Shown here: positions 53,258-62,754 of the stretch, one piece after another
How the letters are laid out: each line of letters opens with the position of its first letter
Numbering within the stretch: position 1 is the stretch's first letter
Origin: Bradyrhizobium sp. CB1650
GTDB lineage: Bacteria; Pseudomonadota; Alphaproteobacteria; Rhizobiales; Xanthobacteraceae
Assembly: GCF_029761915.1 (NCBI RefSeq)
Contig: NZ_CP121695.1
Coordinates: forward strand, 5,857,501 to 5,921,500
DNA length: 64,000 nt
Reading direction: 5' to 3'
Program-made: the position numbers and the translations under genes
Notes under the pieces: model-generated
The model's database searches: none
What the model saw: only the letters and a program-made list of their open reading frames with translations
Told to the model about the DNA's origin: nothing

Positions 53258-53893
53258 ATGACGCCTGAACCGGATACCCAAACCACCGACGATACCGATG
53301 CCCGGCACGCTGCGAAAATGGCGAAGATCAAGGTCGCTCGCGACAAGATCATGGCGACCAAGAGCGGCGAGAAAGGCCTCATCATCGTCCACACCGGCGC
53401 CGGCAAGGGCAAATCCTCCTCGGCCTTCGGCATGATCGTCCGCTGCGTCGCCCATGGCTTTCCCTGCGCGGTCGTCCAGTTCATCAAGGGCGCCTGGGAC
53501 ACCGGTGAGCGGCGGCTCTTGACCGGCCATTTCGGCGATCTCTGCCAGTTCCATGCGATGGGCGAAGGTTTTACCTGGGAGACGCAGGACCGCGCCCGTG
53601 ACATCGCCGCGGCACGGGCCGGCTGGGAGAAGGCGAAAGAGCTGATCGCCGATGAACGGCTGCGCATGGTCGTGCTCGACGAGATCAACATTGCGCTGCG
53701 CTACGACTACCTCGACATCGCCGAGGTCGTCGACTTCCTCAAGACGAAGAAGCCGCCGATGACGCATGTTGTCCTCACGGGACGCAACGCCAAGGACGAG
53801 CTGATCGAGATCGCCGACCTCGTCACCGAGATGACGCTGGTGAAGCATCCGTTCCGCTCGGGCATCAAGGCGCAAGCCGGCGTCGAATTCTGA
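53258..53893 (+). CDS. cobO: Cob(I)yrinic acid a,c-diamide adenosyltransferase, CobO
   Basis: A 211-aa CobA/CobO-type corrinoid adenosyltransferase that adds the 5'-deoxyadenosyl group. It has the unusual P-loop HTGAGKGKSSSAFGM near residue 45, FIKGAWDTGER, MGEGFTWETQD, and VVLDEINIALRYDYL. AAGGA lies 9 bases before ATG 53258; an in-frame ATG at 53222 is a less supported alternative. It forms a short plus-strand unit with cobQ (12-base gap), divergent from the riboswitch leader. Confidence 0.95.
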   Translation: MTPEPDTQTTDDTDARHAAKMAKIKVARDKIMATKSGEKGLIIVHTGAGKGKSSSAFGMIVRCVAHGFPCAVVQFIKGAWDTGERRLLTGHFGDLCQFHAMGEGFTWETQDRARDIAAARAGWEKAKELIADERLRMVVLDEINIALRYDYLDIAEVVDFLKTKKPPMTHVVLTGRNAKDELIEIADLVTEMTLVKHPFRSGIKAQAGVEF

Positions 53894-53905
53894 GACACCT
53901 ACACG

Positions 53906-55354
53906 ATGGCGCGCGCATTGATGATCCAGGGAGCGGGTTCGGACGTGGGCAAGTCGCTCATCGTCGCCGGCCTTGCGCGCGCTCTGACGCGGCGCGGCCT
54001 GCGCGTGCTCCCGTTCAAGCCGCAGAACATGTCGAACAATGCGGCTGTCACCATCGATGGCGGCGAGATCGGCCGCGCCCAGGCGCTGCAAGCCCTCGCC
54101 GCGGGCGTCGAGCCGCACACCGACATGAACCCGGTGCTGCTCAAGCCCGAGACCGATGTCGGCGCGCAGGTGATCGTGCAGGGGAAACGCGTCGCGACCG
54201 CGCGGGCGCGCGACTATGCGGCCATGAAGCCATCGTTGATGGGTGCAGTGCTGGAGAGTTTCGAGCGGCTGAGGGCGCGGGCTGATATCGTGCTGGTCGA
54301 AGGCGCCGGCAGTCCGGCGGAGGTCAACCTGCGCAAGGCCGACATCGCCAACATGGGCTTTGCGCGCAAGGCCGACGTGCCGGTCGTTCTGGTCGGCGAC
54401 ATCGATCGCGGCGGCGTCATCGCGCAGCTCGTCGGGATCAAGACGGTGATCGACCTCGATGACGCCGCGATGATCCGGGGTTTCGTCATCAATAAATTCC
54501 GCGGCGATCCCGCGCTGTTCGACGACGGCTACCGGCTGATCGAAACGAAAACGTCCTGGCGCGGCTTCGGCGTGCTGCCGTGGTTCGCGCGCGCCGGCGA
54601 GCTTCCGGCCGAGGATGCGCTGGGCTTGCGCGACGCGCGAAAGCCAGGCCAATGCAAGGTCGCCTGCCTCGCGCTGTCGCGGATCGCCAATTTCGATGAC
54701 CTCGATCCGCTAAAACTCGAGGCGGGCGTCGATCTGGTGATGGTCCGACCGGGCGAGGCGATCCCCGGCGACGTCCGCCTCGTCATCATCCCCGGCTCCA
54801 AATCCACCCGCGGCGATCTCGCCTTCCTGCGCGCGCAGGGCTGGGACATCGATCTCCTCGCGCATCACCGCAGGGGCGGCCACGTGCTCGGCCTCTGCGG
54901 CGGCTACCAGATGCTGGGCCGCAGCGTCGCCGACCCCGACGGCATCGAGGGTCCCGCCGGCGAAACGCCGGGCCTCGGGCTTCTGGATGTGACAACGGTC
55001 ATGAGCGCGCAGAAGACGCTGACGCGTGTTGCGGCGGTCCATGCGGCGACGAGCGAGCCGATCGAGGCCTATGAGATCCACATCGGCCGCACCGAGGGGC
55101 CGGATCGTGCCCGCCCCTTCGCGAAGCTCGACGGCGCACCGGAAGGCGCGATCTCAGACGATGGACGCGTGCACGGCAGCTACCTGCACGGCCTCTTCAC
55201 CTCGGATCATTTCCGCAAGGCGTTTCTCGCGAAACTCGAGATTTCCGCGGGCGACGAGCCCTACCATGCCAGGGTCGAAAGCGCGCTCGATGCGCTCGCC
55301 GAGCACATCGAGACACATCTCGATGTCGAGGGCCTGCTCGCGCTGGCACGCTGA
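53906..55354 (+). CDS. cobQ: Cobyric acid synthase, CobQ
   Basis: A 482-aa ATP/glutamine-dependent amidase that adds four amides (b, d, e, g) to adenosylcobyrinic acid a,c-diamide. The N-terminal domain has [20 protein letters not shown] and [23 protein letters not shown]. The C-terminal amidotransferase has [15 protein letters not shown] and the nucleophile in [11 protein letters not shown]. It ends 4 bases before the convergent cobC gene. Confidence 0.96.
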   Translation: MARALMIQGAGSDVGKSLIVAGLARALTRRGLRVLPFKPQNMSNNAAVTIDGGEIGRAQALQALAAGVEPHTDMNPVLLKPETDVGAQVIVQGKRVATARARDYAAMKPSLMGAVLESFERLRARADIVLVEGAGSPAEVNLRKADIANMGFARKADVPVVLVGDIDRGGVIAQLVGIKTVIDLDDAAMIRGFVINKFRGDPALFDDGYRLIETKTSWRGFGVLPWFARAGELPAEDALGLRDARKPGQCKVACLALSRIANFDDLDPLKLEAGVDLVMVRPGEAIPGDVRLVIIPGSKSTRGDLAFLRAQGWDIDLLAHHRRGGHVLGLCGGYQMLGRSVADPDGIEGPAGETPGLGLLDVTTVMSAQKTLTRVAAVHAATSEPIEAYEIHIGRTEGPDRARPFAKLDGAPEGAISDDGRVHGSYLHGLFTSDHFRKAFLAKLEISAGDEPYHARVESALDALAEHIETHLDVEGLLALAR

Positions 55355-55358
55355 GCGC

Positions 55359-56324
55359 TCAGCGTGACACTACGTCCGCGAGGCGCGTCCATTCCGCCTC
55401 GCTCCCCGGAAGTCCCAGGCGCAACCATGTCGGCTTCTGCGCGAAGACGCGGGACCAAATCCGAGCACGCGCCAGCTCGTCCTGTGCGGCAACCGCGTCG
55501 TCGGTCTCGTAGAGACGAAACAACGGCGTGCCGCCGACGAGCTTCCATCCCCGCGATTGCACCGTGGCATCGAGCCGAATGCTGTCACGCGCAAGCCGCG
55601 CTGAGGTTGCCTTCCCCCAGGCATCGTCAAGCAAGGCACGCTGCCCGATTGCAATTGCTGCACCCGAGACCGGCCACGGGCCCGACATCGCCGCGAGCGC
55701 TGCAACATCGGCCGCATTGCCAAGCGCGAAGCCGAGCCGCACGCCGGCAAGACCGTAGAATTTTCCAAACGAGCGCAGGATCAACAGTCCCGGCCGATCT
55801 GCCTCACGCGCAAGCGACAGGTGCGGAAGCGCGTCGGCAAAACTCTCGTCGATCACGAGGCGGCCGACACGCGGCAACAACGCCAGCAGCTCGCCGGGTT
55901 CGTGGCATCGGCCGTCGGGGTTGTTGGGGTTGACGACGAGGGCGAGGTCGGCCCCTGCCAGGGCATCGAGGCTCTCGACCTCGTCAACGTCCCAGCCCGC
56001 GGCCAAAAGAACCGGGGCATACTCGTTGTAAGTCGGCGCGAGAATCCGGGCCTGGCCGCACCGCGCGATCCGCGGCAGCAATTGAATGGCTGCCTGCGCG
56101 CCGCCGACTGCAACGATGGGCGCGCGCGTCCCATAGGCATGCTGCGCCGCCTGATGCAGGGCTTCGATCTCGGATCGCGACGGCAGAGCGCTCCATTGCG
56201 CGAGGCTCACTTCGACCGCCGGATAAGGCAGCCGGTTGATCCCCGTCGAGAGATCGATCCAGTCCTCCGCGCTTCCGCCGAAACGCTGCCGGGCCTGATC
56301 GATATTTCCACCGTGCTCACGCAT
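55359..56324 (-). CDS. cobC: L-threonine-O-3-phosphate decarboxylase, CobC (CobD in Salmonella)
   Basis: A 321-aa PLP-dependent aminotransferase-fold enzyme making (R)-1-aminopropan-2-ol phosphate for the nucleotide loop. The N-terminus is REHGGNIDQARQRFGGSAEDWIDLSTGINRLPYP, then VVNPNNPDGRCHEPGEL, VIDESFADA, and the PLP lysine in LRSFGKFYGLAGVRLGF. ATG 56324 follows AAGGGG closely; a GTG at 56339 overlapping the CobD stop is the alternative. It is coupled to cobD, the enzyme that uses its product. Confidence 0.92.
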   Translation of the reverse strand: MREHGGNIDQARQRFGGSAEDWIDLSTGINRLPYPAVEVSLAQWSALPSRSEIEALHQAAQHAYGTRAPIVAVGGAQAAIQLLPRIARCGQARILAPTYNEYAPVLLAAGWDVDEVESLDALAGADLALVVNPNNPDGRCHEPGELLALLPRVGRLVIDESFADALPHLSLAREADRPGLLILRSFGKFYGLAGVRLGFALGNAADVAALAAMSGPWPVSGAAIAIGQRALLDDAWGKATSARLARDSIRLDATVQSRGWKLVGGTPLFRLYETDDAVAAQDELARARIWSRVFAQKPTWLRLGLPGSEAEWTRLADVVSR

Positions 56325-56335
56325 ATCCCCTTCTT

Positions 56336-57277
56336 TCACGCGAAAGCGAGGATCGCAAGGACGCCGGCGAGCAGCAGCATGGCGCGGCGATAGATCGTCA
56401 GTCCATGATCGAGGTCTGCTGGAATCGGATCACGCGCACCTTCGTTCAGCCAAGGCTCGTTGGTGACGCTGCCATGATAGAGGCGCGGACCGCTGAGCCG
56501 CACGCCGAGCGCGCCGGCCATTGCGGCTTCGGGCCAGCCGGCGTTGATCGAGCGATGGCGCCTCGCGTCCCGCGTCATGCACGACAGCGCCTCCGACGGC
56601 CGCGGCGCCAGCAGCACGAACAGAAAGCCGGTGAGACGCGCCGGAATGAAGTTGGCGACATCGTCGATGCGCGCCGCGGCCCAGCCGAAGGCCTCGTGCC
56701 GCTCGCTGCGATGACCAATCATGGAGTCCAGCGTGTTGATCGCCTTGTAGCCGAAGATGCCGGGCAAGCCGAACAGCGCGCCCCACAACACAGGCGCAAC
56801 GATGCCGTCGGAGGCGTTCTCCGCCAGGCTTTCGATCGCCGCACGCGCAATGCCGGCCTCGTCGAGCGCTGCTGGATCGCGCCCCACGATGCGCGATACG
56901 GCCGCGCGCGCACCGGCGATGTCGCCGGTCCGCAGGGGATCCGCCACCGCGGCCACGTGATCGCCCAGCGAACGCAACGCGACGAGCGGCCAGGCGAGGA
57001 CGCCCACCAGCACGATTTGGATCCAGCCCGCGGAGAGCATGGCCTGAAGCACCCAGCCAAGCGCAACCGACAGAGCGATCACGACGAACGCACCGGCGCT
57101 GCCCGCGACCCGGCGAAACGCCGGTGCATCGGACGTGCGATTCCAGGCGGTATCGATGCCACCGATCACCCGCCCGAGCCAGGTCACGGGGTGGCCGATC
57201 CGCGCGAAAAGCGGGCCCGGCCAGCCCACCAGGGCATCCACCGCCATCGCCACCACCATCGCACCCGCAAAACCCAA
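56336..57277 (-). CDS. cobD: Adenosylcobinamide-phosphate synthase, CobD (CbiB)
   Basis: A 313-aa integral membrane protein that joins aminopropanol (phosphate) to adenosylcobyric acid. Hydrophobic segments include VIALSVALGWVLQAMLSAGW and IQIVLVGVLAWPLVALRSL. Conserved motifs are GWPGPLFARIGHPVTWLGRVIGGID near residue 18, SLAENASDGIVAPVLWGALFGLPG, and YKAINTLDSMIGH. The start is probably TTG at 57277, with GGGAG 7 bases upstream; ATG 57259 is the alternative. It is divergent from cobU. Confidence 0.93.
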   Translation of the reverse strand: MGFAGAMVVAMAVDALVGWPGPLFARIGHPVTWLGRVIGGIDTAWNRTSDAPAFRRVAGSAGAFVVIALSVALGWVLQAMLSAGWIQIVLVGVLAWPLVALRSLGDHVAAVADPLRTGDIAGARAAVSRIVGRDPAALDEAGIARAAIESLAENASDGIVAPVLWGALFGLPGIFGYKAINTLDSMIGHRSERHEAFGWAAARIDDVANFIPARLTGFLFVLLAPRPSEALSCMTRDARRHRSINAGWPEAAMAGALGVRLSGPRLYHGSVTNEPWLNEGARDPIPADLDHGLTIYRRAMLLLAGVLAILAFA

Positions 57278-57405
57278 AGCAGCTCTCCCGCCTCAATCCG
57301 CCCCTGATGCGCAAGGCCCCGGCCGAACGCAAGCCCCTGCCCGCCTGATTTCGGCTTTGTCTTTGCCCGCGTTTGGTGATTAGTGCTGGCCGACAGGAGA
57401 CTTTC

Positions 57406-57909
57406 ATGGCCGTCATTTTGATCACGGGCGGAGCGCGATCGGGCAAGAGCCGGCGCGCGGAGGCGCGCGCGCGCAGCTTTCCGGGCCAGCCCGTGTACAT
57501 CGCAACGGCCGAGGCGCTCGATGCCGAAATGAAGGAACGCATCGCAGGACATCGCGCGCGGCGCGGAACCGATTGGATCGAGCGGGAGGTGCCGCTGGAC
57601 CTCGTGCAGGCCCTGACCGAGACCGACGGTGGCGGCGCAAGGCTCGTCGACTGCCTGACATTGTGGCTGTCCAATCTGCTGCATGCGGAGCGCGACTGGT
57701 CGCGCGAGGTCGCACACCTCGCCGAGGCCCTGCCCAGCCTCGAGAGTCCGGTCGTGCTCGTCAGCAACGAGGTCGGCCTCGGCATCGTACCCGACAACGC
57801 GCTGGCGCGTGCCTTTCGCGACGCCGCCGGGATCATGAATCAAACCATCGCGGCCATTGCCGACGACGTCGAGTTCGTCGTCGCCGGATTGCCGATGAAG
57901 CTGAAATGA
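57406..57909 (+). CDS. cobU: Adenosylcobinamide kinase / guanylyltransferase, CobU (CobP)
   Basis: A 167-aa bifunctional enzyme that phosphorylates adenosylcobinamide and then activates it with GMP. It has the P-loop ITGGARSGKSRRAE (residues 6-19), ATAEALDAEMKERIAGHRARRG with the guanylylated His, LVDCLTLWLSNLL, and VSNEVGLGIVPDNALARAFRD. AGGAGA precedes ATG 57406 by 6 bases. It overlaps cobS by 4 bases. Confidence 0.96.
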   Translation: MAVILITGGARSGKSRRAEARARSFPGQPVYIATAEALDAEMKERIAGHRARRGTDWIEREVPLDLVQALTETDGGGARLVDCLTLWLSNLLHAERDWSREVAHLAEALPSLESPVVLVSNEVGLGIVPDNALARAFRDAAGIMNQTIAAIADDVEFVVAGLPMKLK

Positions 57910-58691
57910 TGCTGCGCACCGAGCTTCTGCACGACATCGTCATCGATCTCAGGGTCGCGGCCTCGTTCGTCACGATCCTGCCGGTGGCCCCATCCAAGCC
58001 GGCCGGCAATGGCGCGATGGCGCGCGCGAGCTGGGCGCTGCCTGTTGCCGGCCTGCTGGTCGCCCTTGCAGGTGCTGCCGCATATGCGATCGCGAGCCGG
58101 GTCGGACTGCCGTCGACCGCGGCAGCCCTGTTGGCTCTCGCTGCTACGGTCCTGATCACGGGCGCGCTCCACGAGGATGGGCTCGCCGACACCGTTGACG
58201 GGCTCGGCGGCGGGCGGACACGCGAGCGCAAGCTCGAGATCATGCGCGACAGCCGGATCGGGACCTATGGCGTTTGCGTGCTGATCCTGTCGTTCGGCCT
58301 GCGCTGGAGCGCGCTCGCCGCCATCGCCAATCCCTGGCTGGTGGCGCTCGCGCTGTCGTCGGCGCATGTCGCATCGCGCGCGGGCCTGCCGGCCTTCATG
58401 TCGCTGGTGCCGTCGGCGCGGCCGGACGGACTCTCGGCGAGCGCCGGCCAGCCACCGGGGGCAAGCGTGGCCGTCGCTTTCGGCCTCGGCACTCTTGCTC
58501 TCGTCATCGCACTCGGGCCCGGCAAGGCGCTGATCGGCCTGATCGTGCTGTCGCTCGCGGGCCTGATCCTGGCGCGGCTCGCCACGCGACAGATCGGCGG
58601 CCAGACCGGTGATATTCTCGGCACGTTCGAGCAGATCGGCGAGATCGCGATCCTGCTGCTGGCCGCAGCAAGCCTGCAGATGGGACGATGA
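57906..58691 (+). CDS. cobS: Adenosylcobinamide-GDP ribazoletransferase, CobS (CobV)
   Basis: A 261-aa membrane protein that joins adenosylcobinamide-GDP to alpha-ribazole (phosphate), the last committed assembly step. The metal-binding motif ALHEDGLADTVDGLGGG is near residue 85, and several hydrophobic helices (LPVAGLLVALAGAAAYAI; AVAFGLGTLALVIAL; IGLIVLSLAGLILARL) span the inner membrane. It starts by ATGA overlap with cobU and ends 4 bases before bluB. Confidence 0.95.
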   Translation: MMLRTELLHDIVIDLRVAASFVTILPVAPSKPAGNGAMARASWALPVAGLLVALAGAAAYAIASRVGLPSTAAALLALAATVLITGALHEDGLADTVDGLGGGRTRERKLEIMRDSRIGTYGVCVLILSFGLRWSALAAIANPWLVALALSSAHVASRAGLPAFMSLVPSARPDGLSASAGQPPGASVAVAFGLGTLALVIALGPGKALIGLIVLSLAGLILARLATRQIGGQTGDILGTFEQIGEIAILLLAAASLQMGR

Positions 58692-58695
58692 CCCC

Positions 58696-59328
58696 ATGGT
58701 CGAGTTCGACGACCTCTTCCGCCGGCAATTGCGCGAGCTGTTCGTGTGGCGCCGCGACGTGCGCCGTTTCCGCGCCGATCCGCTGCCGGATGGCACGATC
58801 GAGCGGCTGATCGAGACCGCGTGCCTCTCGCCCTCGGTCGGCCTGAGCCAGCCCTGGCGCTTCGTCATCGTTGCGGATGGCGCGAGACGCCGCGCCGTGA
58901 TCGACGATTTCAAGGCGTGCAACGAAGATGCGTTGCAGTCCTATGCGGGCGAGCGAGCCGGCCGCTACGCGGCGCTGAAGCTCTCGGGCCTGGAACAGGC
59001 GCCCGGCCATCTCGCCGTGTTCGCCGACAAGGCAAGCGACATCGGCCACGGCCTCGGTCGCGCGACCATGCCCGAGACGACCGAATATTCCGTGGTCGCG
59101 GCGATCACCGCGATGTGGCTTGCCGCGCGCGCCGAGGACATCGGCCTCGGCTGGGTGTCGATCCTCGATCCCGACCGCATCCACACCATTCTCGACGTGC
59201 CAAAATCCTGGAAATTCATCGCCTATCTCTGCATCGGCTACCCCGAGGCCGCGTGTGACCAACCCGAGCTCGAGCAGGCGAAGTGGGAATATCGCCGCGG
59301 GGCGGACGAGTTCACGCTGCGGCGCTAA
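58696..59328 (+). CDS. bluB: 5,6-Dimethylbenzimidazole synthase, BluB
   Basis: A 210-aa nitroreductase-fold enzyme that breaks down FMNH2 with O2 to form the lower ligand base dimethylbenzimidazole. Marks are LFVWRRDVRRFRADPLP near residue 13, ETACLSPSVGLSQPWRFVIV, SGLEQAPGHLAVFADKASDIGHGLGRATMPET, and GLGWVSILDP. The start at 58696 agrees with the family N-terminus. As the last gene of cobU-cobS-bluB it shows that the cell makes its own DMB, so it should make true cobalamin. Confidence 0.94.
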   Translation: MVEFDDLFRRQLRELFVWRRDVRRFRADPLPDGTIERLIETACLSPSVGLSQPWRFVIVADGARRRAVIDDFKACNEDALQSYAGERAGRYAALKLSGLEQAPGHLAVFADKASDIGHGLGRATMPETTEYSVVAAITAMWLAARAEDIGLGWVSILDPDRIHTILDVPKSWKFIAYLCIGYPEAACDQPELEQAKWEYRRGADEFTLRR

Positions 59329-59357
59329 CTTGCAAACGGAGCGTCAGAAATGCGTTG

Positions 59358-59678
59358 TTAGAAGGCAGCACGTTTCCCCTTCACCAGTCGCGCCAATGCC
59401 CATACTGGCACCGCAAGTACAGCACCCCAAAGAATGCTGTTTCCAAGAACGACCGCCCACTGCAGCGGGGGCGATAACCCCATGGTCTGTACGTGCGAGA
59501 TGGGCGAAAGGAGCGCGTCCGAAAGCGCCGTGGCTAAACTTTCGAGTTGGCTCATATCGCCACCCGAGTCGAAGCGCCCCATTCCCGAGGAAAAACTGAC
59601 GAGAAGGGAGCTCAACGCCAACAATAGATGAACGGTTGCCAAAACTGCTGCAATCGTGAGGTATCTCAGGCGATTCAT
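59358..59678 (-). CDS. Small integral membrane protein of unknown function (106 aa)
   Basis: The family is not recognised. Two strong hydrophobic segments, LTIAAVLATVHLLLALSSLLVSF near residue 7 and LQWAVVLGNSILWGAVLAVPVWALARL near residue 72, suggest two membrane helices with a periplasmic loop of about 40 residues. AAGGCG precedes the ATG by 2 bases. Local GC content is lower than in the cob genes and codon use looks less biased, so it may be a recent arrival. It is convergent with bluB and has no operon partner. Confidence 0.6.
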   Translation of the reverse strand: MNRLRYLTIAAVLATVHLLLALSSLLVSFSSGMGRFDSGGDMSQLESLATALSDALLSPISHVQTMGLSPPLQWAVVLGNSILWGAVLAVPVWALARLVKGKRAAF

Positions 59679-60070
59679 ATCGCCTTCTAACGCCCTGGTC
59701 AGGCATTGTCATTCTCCTCAGTTGCTGAGGGCAACGATCATGCACCTCTCCCCAAGGGGTGGAATCGTGTCGGCTTTCAGAGGGTTGCCGTCATGGCTGC
59801 CGCGCCGGGCGATAGCAAATCTGTAGCGATTGAATAGCGCCGCACGCAGTCCTTTGCGGGGTCCGATCGGCGAGGCGGACTGCCGAATGCGAACCTGTGG
59901 CGGTCGACCCCGTCATCTCGCATGAATCGACTTGATTTAGATCAAGAGCAAGACCTGCGCGTCAGAACAGAAATATTGTGGCGGCCAATCTGGACGGTCG
60001 AGGGTGGAGGATATCAGTCCAGGGCAACGACCTTCGAGAGATGACTTTCCAACGGAGTATGGAGGAGTTC
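59679..60070. other. Regulatory region upstream of the arylsulfatase gene
   Basis: This 392-bp gap carries the promoters of the small membrane protein (minus) and the arylsulfatase (plus). It holds the FixK/FNR-type box at 59932-59945. No RNA gene or repeat was recognised. A GTG-initiated extension of the sulfatase frame from 59978 lacks support. Confidence 0.55.
59932..59945. promoter_or_regulatory. FixK/FNR-type binding box (TTGAT-N4-ATCAA)
   Basis: TTGATTTAGATCAA matches the FNR/FixK consensus half-sites perfectly on both sides of a 4-base spacer. It lies 126 bases before the sulfatase ATG at 60071. In Bradyrhizobium, FixK2 activates genes under low oxygen from such boxes, usually about 40 bases before the transcript start. 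This position would give a leader of about 80 bases. The site may instead act on the divergent gene. Confidence 0.65.
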
Positions 60071-62590
60071 ATGATCGAAAGACATTTGGGAAACATTTTC
60101 TGTAGGATACTTGCCGGCTGCACGCTGCTCGCATCGGCGGCGCTGAATGCTCATGCACAGCAAACATCAGGCACGCCCGGCGCACCGGACGCGACCAGGA
60201 CTATCGACGGAAGATATCTTCCGAACCCGCCGCCGGTGTTCGGCGGCGAGATCAATACGAACGCCTATCAATCGAAACCCTACTGGCCGGCACGGGTGGT
60301 GCCGCCCAAGGGCGCGCCCAACGTGCTGCTGATCATGACCGACGACGCCGGTTTTGGTCTGCCGAGCACCTTTGGCGGCGTGGTCCCGACGCCGACGCTC
60401 GACCGCATTGCGAACATGGGGCTGCGCTACACCCAGTTTCATTCCACCGCGTTGTGCTCGCCGACACGCGCGGCGCTCATCACCGGCCGCAATCATCATT
60501 CGGTGGGCTTTGGTGTGATCTCTGAGATGTCAACCGGTTTCCCCGGTTATGACAGCGTCATTACCGCCAGTGAGGGCACCATCGGACGCATTCTGAAGGA
60601 CAACGGTTACGCAACCTCTTGGTTCGGCAAGGACCACAATGTCCCGGCCTTCCAGGCGAGCCAGGCCGGACCGTTTGACCATTGGCCGATCGGGATGGGC
60701 TTCGACTACTTCTACGGATTCGTCGGCGGCGACACCAGCCAATGGCAGCCGAACCTGTTCCGGCAAACCACAGCGATCTATCCGTACGTCGGCAATCCCA
60801 GCTTCAACCTGATCACCGCCATGGCGGACGATGCCATCGCGCATATCAAGATGCTGAACGAAACCGATCCGGAAAAGCCGTTCTTCGTCTACTACGTCCC
60901 CGGCGCCACCCATGCACCGCATCATCCGACGCCTGAGTGGATCAAGAAGATCAGCGATCTTCATCTGTTCGACAAGGGCTGGAATGCGCTGCGCGATGAG
61001 ATCTTTGCCAACCAAAAGCGACTTGGCGTGATTCCGCAGGATGCCAAGCTCACGCCGTGGCCTGACGAACTGAAGAAGTGGGATGAACTCACTGCCGATG
61101 ACAAGAAGATGTTCATCCGCCAGGTCGACGTGTTTGCTGCGTATGCAGCTTACAACGACTACGAGACCGGTCGGGTGGTTCAGGCGATCCAGGACATGGG
61201 TAAGCTCGACAACACGCTGGTCATCTACATCAGCGGCGACAACGGCAACAGCGCCGAAGGATCGCCGAACGGCACACCCAACGAGGTCGCCCAGTTCAAC
61301 AGTGTCGAAGTGCCCGTCGCCGACCAGTTGAAATACTTCTACGACGTCTGGGGCTCCGACAAGACCTACAACCACATGGCGGTGGGTTGGACCTGGGCCT
61401 TCGACACGCCTTACAAGTGGACCAAGCAGGTGGCGTCGCACTTCGGCGGCACGCGCCAAGGCATGGCGATGGCTTGGCCGGCCCGCATCAAGGACGCGGG
61501 CGGCATTCGCAACCAGTTCCACCATGTCATCGACATCGTACCGACGATCCTAGAGGCGACCGGCATCCCGGCGCCGGCAATGATCGACGGCGTCGCGCAG
61601 AAGCCGATCGAAGGCGTGAGCATAGCCTACACGTTCGATAAGGCCAACGCCGGCATGCCGACAAGGCACCAAACCCAATACTTCGAGATGTTCGGCAATC
61701 GTGGCATCTATCACGACGGCTGGTACGCCAACACGCGCCCGATCAGCCCGCCATGGGAGCTCGGCGCCACGCCCAACCAGGACGTGATGAACAGCTACAA
61801 GTGGGAGCTCTATGACCTGACGAAGGATTGGACGCAGAACGACGACATCGCCGCATCCAATCCGGGAAAGCTCCGGGAGATGCAGGAGCTGTTCATGATG
61901 GAGGCGACGAAGTACCAGGTCTTCCCGCTCGACAACTCGCTTGCCCCGCGCATGGTCATGCCGCGGCCAAGCGTGACGGCTGGACGCAATGTGTTCACCT
62001 ATTCCGGCGAACTGACGGGCACTCCCAACGGTGACGCGCCGGGCGTACTCGCGGCCTCCTATACTATCACTGCGGAGGTCGATATCCCGCAGGGTGGGGC
62101 GGAAGGCATGCTTGTCACGCAAGGCGGCCGGTTCGGCGGCTATGGCTTCTATCTGCTGAAAGGCAAGCCGATTTACGTCTGGAATCTGCTCGACCTAAAG
62201 CGCGTTCGCTGGGAGGGCGCGGAGGCGTTGACGCCAGGCAAGCACACGCTGGAGTTCGACTTCAAGTACGATGGTCTCGGCTTTGCAACACTTGCCTTCA
62301 ACAACATGAGTGGCCTTGGCCGGTCGGGCACCGGCGTGCTCAAGGTCGATGGGAAAGCCGTGGCCACCGAGAAGATGAACCGTTCGATCCCGGTCATTCT
62401 GCAGTGGGATGAAAACTTCGACGTGGGCGCCGACACCGGCACCCCGGTGGACGACAAGGATTACCAGGTGCCGTTCAAGTTCACCGGCAAGCTCAACAAG
62501 CTGACGCTCAAGATCGACCGGCCGAAGTTGACGGCAGATGACGTCAAGAAGCTGGAGACGGTAGGGCGGAATAACCGAATGAGCGAATAG
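60071..62590 (+). CDS. Secreted arylsulfatase
   Basis: An 839-aa type I sulfatase that hydrolyses sulfate esters in the periplasm or outside. The signal peptide is in residues 1-29 (ILAGCTLLASAALNAHA). The metal-binding Asp pair is in LLIMTDDAGFG (Asp91-92). The formylglycine motif CSPTR begins at Cys129, so maturation by a formylglycine-generating enzyme is needed; none is nearby. FSYYVPGATHAPHHP-like residues (YYVPGATHAPHH) and SGDNGNSAEG complete the active site. A beta-rich C-terminal domain from about residue 627 may be lectin-like. The start at 60071 has GGAGGAG upstream. An upstream FixK/FNR box suggests low-oxygen control. Confidence 0.92.
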   Translation: MIERHLGNIFCRILAGCTLLASAALNAHAQQTSGTPGAPDATRTIDGRYLPNPPPVFGGEINTNAYQSKPYWPARVVPPKGAPNVLLIMTDDAGFGLPSTFGGVVPTPTLDRIANMGLRYTQFHSTALCSPTRAALITGRNHHSVGFGVISEMSTGFPGYDSVITASEGTIGRILKDNGYATSWFGKDHNVPAFQASQAGPFDHWPIGMGFDYFYGFVGGDTSQWQPNLFRQTTAIYPYVGNPSFNLITAMADDAIAHIKMLNETDPEKPFFVYYVPGATHAPHHPTPEWIKKISDLHLFDKGWNALRDEIFANQKRLGVIPQDAKLTPWPDELKKWDELTADDKKMFIRQVDVFAAYAAYNDYETGRVVQAIQDMGKLDNTLVIYISGDNGNSAEGSPNGTPNEVAQFNSVEVPVADQLKYFYDVWGSDKTYNHMAVGWTWAFDTPYKWTKQVASHFGGTRQGMAMAWPARIKDAGGIRNQFHHVIDIVPTILEATGIPAPAMIDGVAQKPIEGVSIAYTFDKANAGMPTRHQTQYFEMFGNRGIYHDGWYANTRPISPPWELGATPNQDVMNSYKWELYDLTKDWTQNDDIAASNPGKLREMQELFMMEATKYQVFPLDNSLAPRMVMPRPSVTAGRNVFTYSGELTGTPNGDAPGVLAASYTITAEVDIPQGGAEGMLVTQGGRFGGYGFYLLKGKPIYVWNLLDLKRVRWEGAEALTPGKHTLEFDFKYDGLGFATLAFNNMSGLGRSGTGVLKVDGKAVATEKMNRSIPVILQWDENFDVGADTGTPVDDKDYQVPFKFTGKLNKLTLKIDRPKLTADDVKKLETVGRNNRMSE

Positions 62591-62613
62591 CCTCGCCGCA
62601 GCTACGTCGCGGG

Positions 62614-62646
62614 AGATCGGCCGCTCGCTATGGGGGCGGCCGATCT
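62614..62646. terminator. Terminator-like hairpin after the arylsulfatase
   Basis: AGATCGGCCGC (62614-62624) and GCGGCCGATCT (62636-62646) form a perfect 11-bp stem with an 11-base loop, 24 bases after the sulfatase stop. A T-run is lacking. The next hairpin follows within 30 bases. Confidence 0.6.
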
Positions 62647-62672
62647 GACTAACTTCCGGTAATGGCCCCAAG

Positions 62673-62694
62673 GCCGACATGCGGCCATGTCGGC
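62673..62694. terminator. Second hairpin between convergent sulfatase and LysR genes
   Basis: GCCGACATG (62673-62681) and CATGTCGGC (62686-62694) pair perfectly around the loop CGGC. Placed between the sulfatase stop (62590) and the LysR stop (62755), it may end either transcript. Confidence 0.5.
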
Positions 62695-62754
62695 TTCACC
62701 GTCGCCCTCTGAGAGAAAAGCGAACGCGACGGATTCATGAGTACACGCCGGCGC

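Noticed and set aside
60071..62590. Functional link between the arylsulfatase and the putative sulfo-sugar operon
   Set aside because: Sulfatases cleave sulfate esters (C-O-S), whereas sulfoquinovose-type sugars carry a C-S bond. The two loci are about 50 kb apart and share no regulatory motif.
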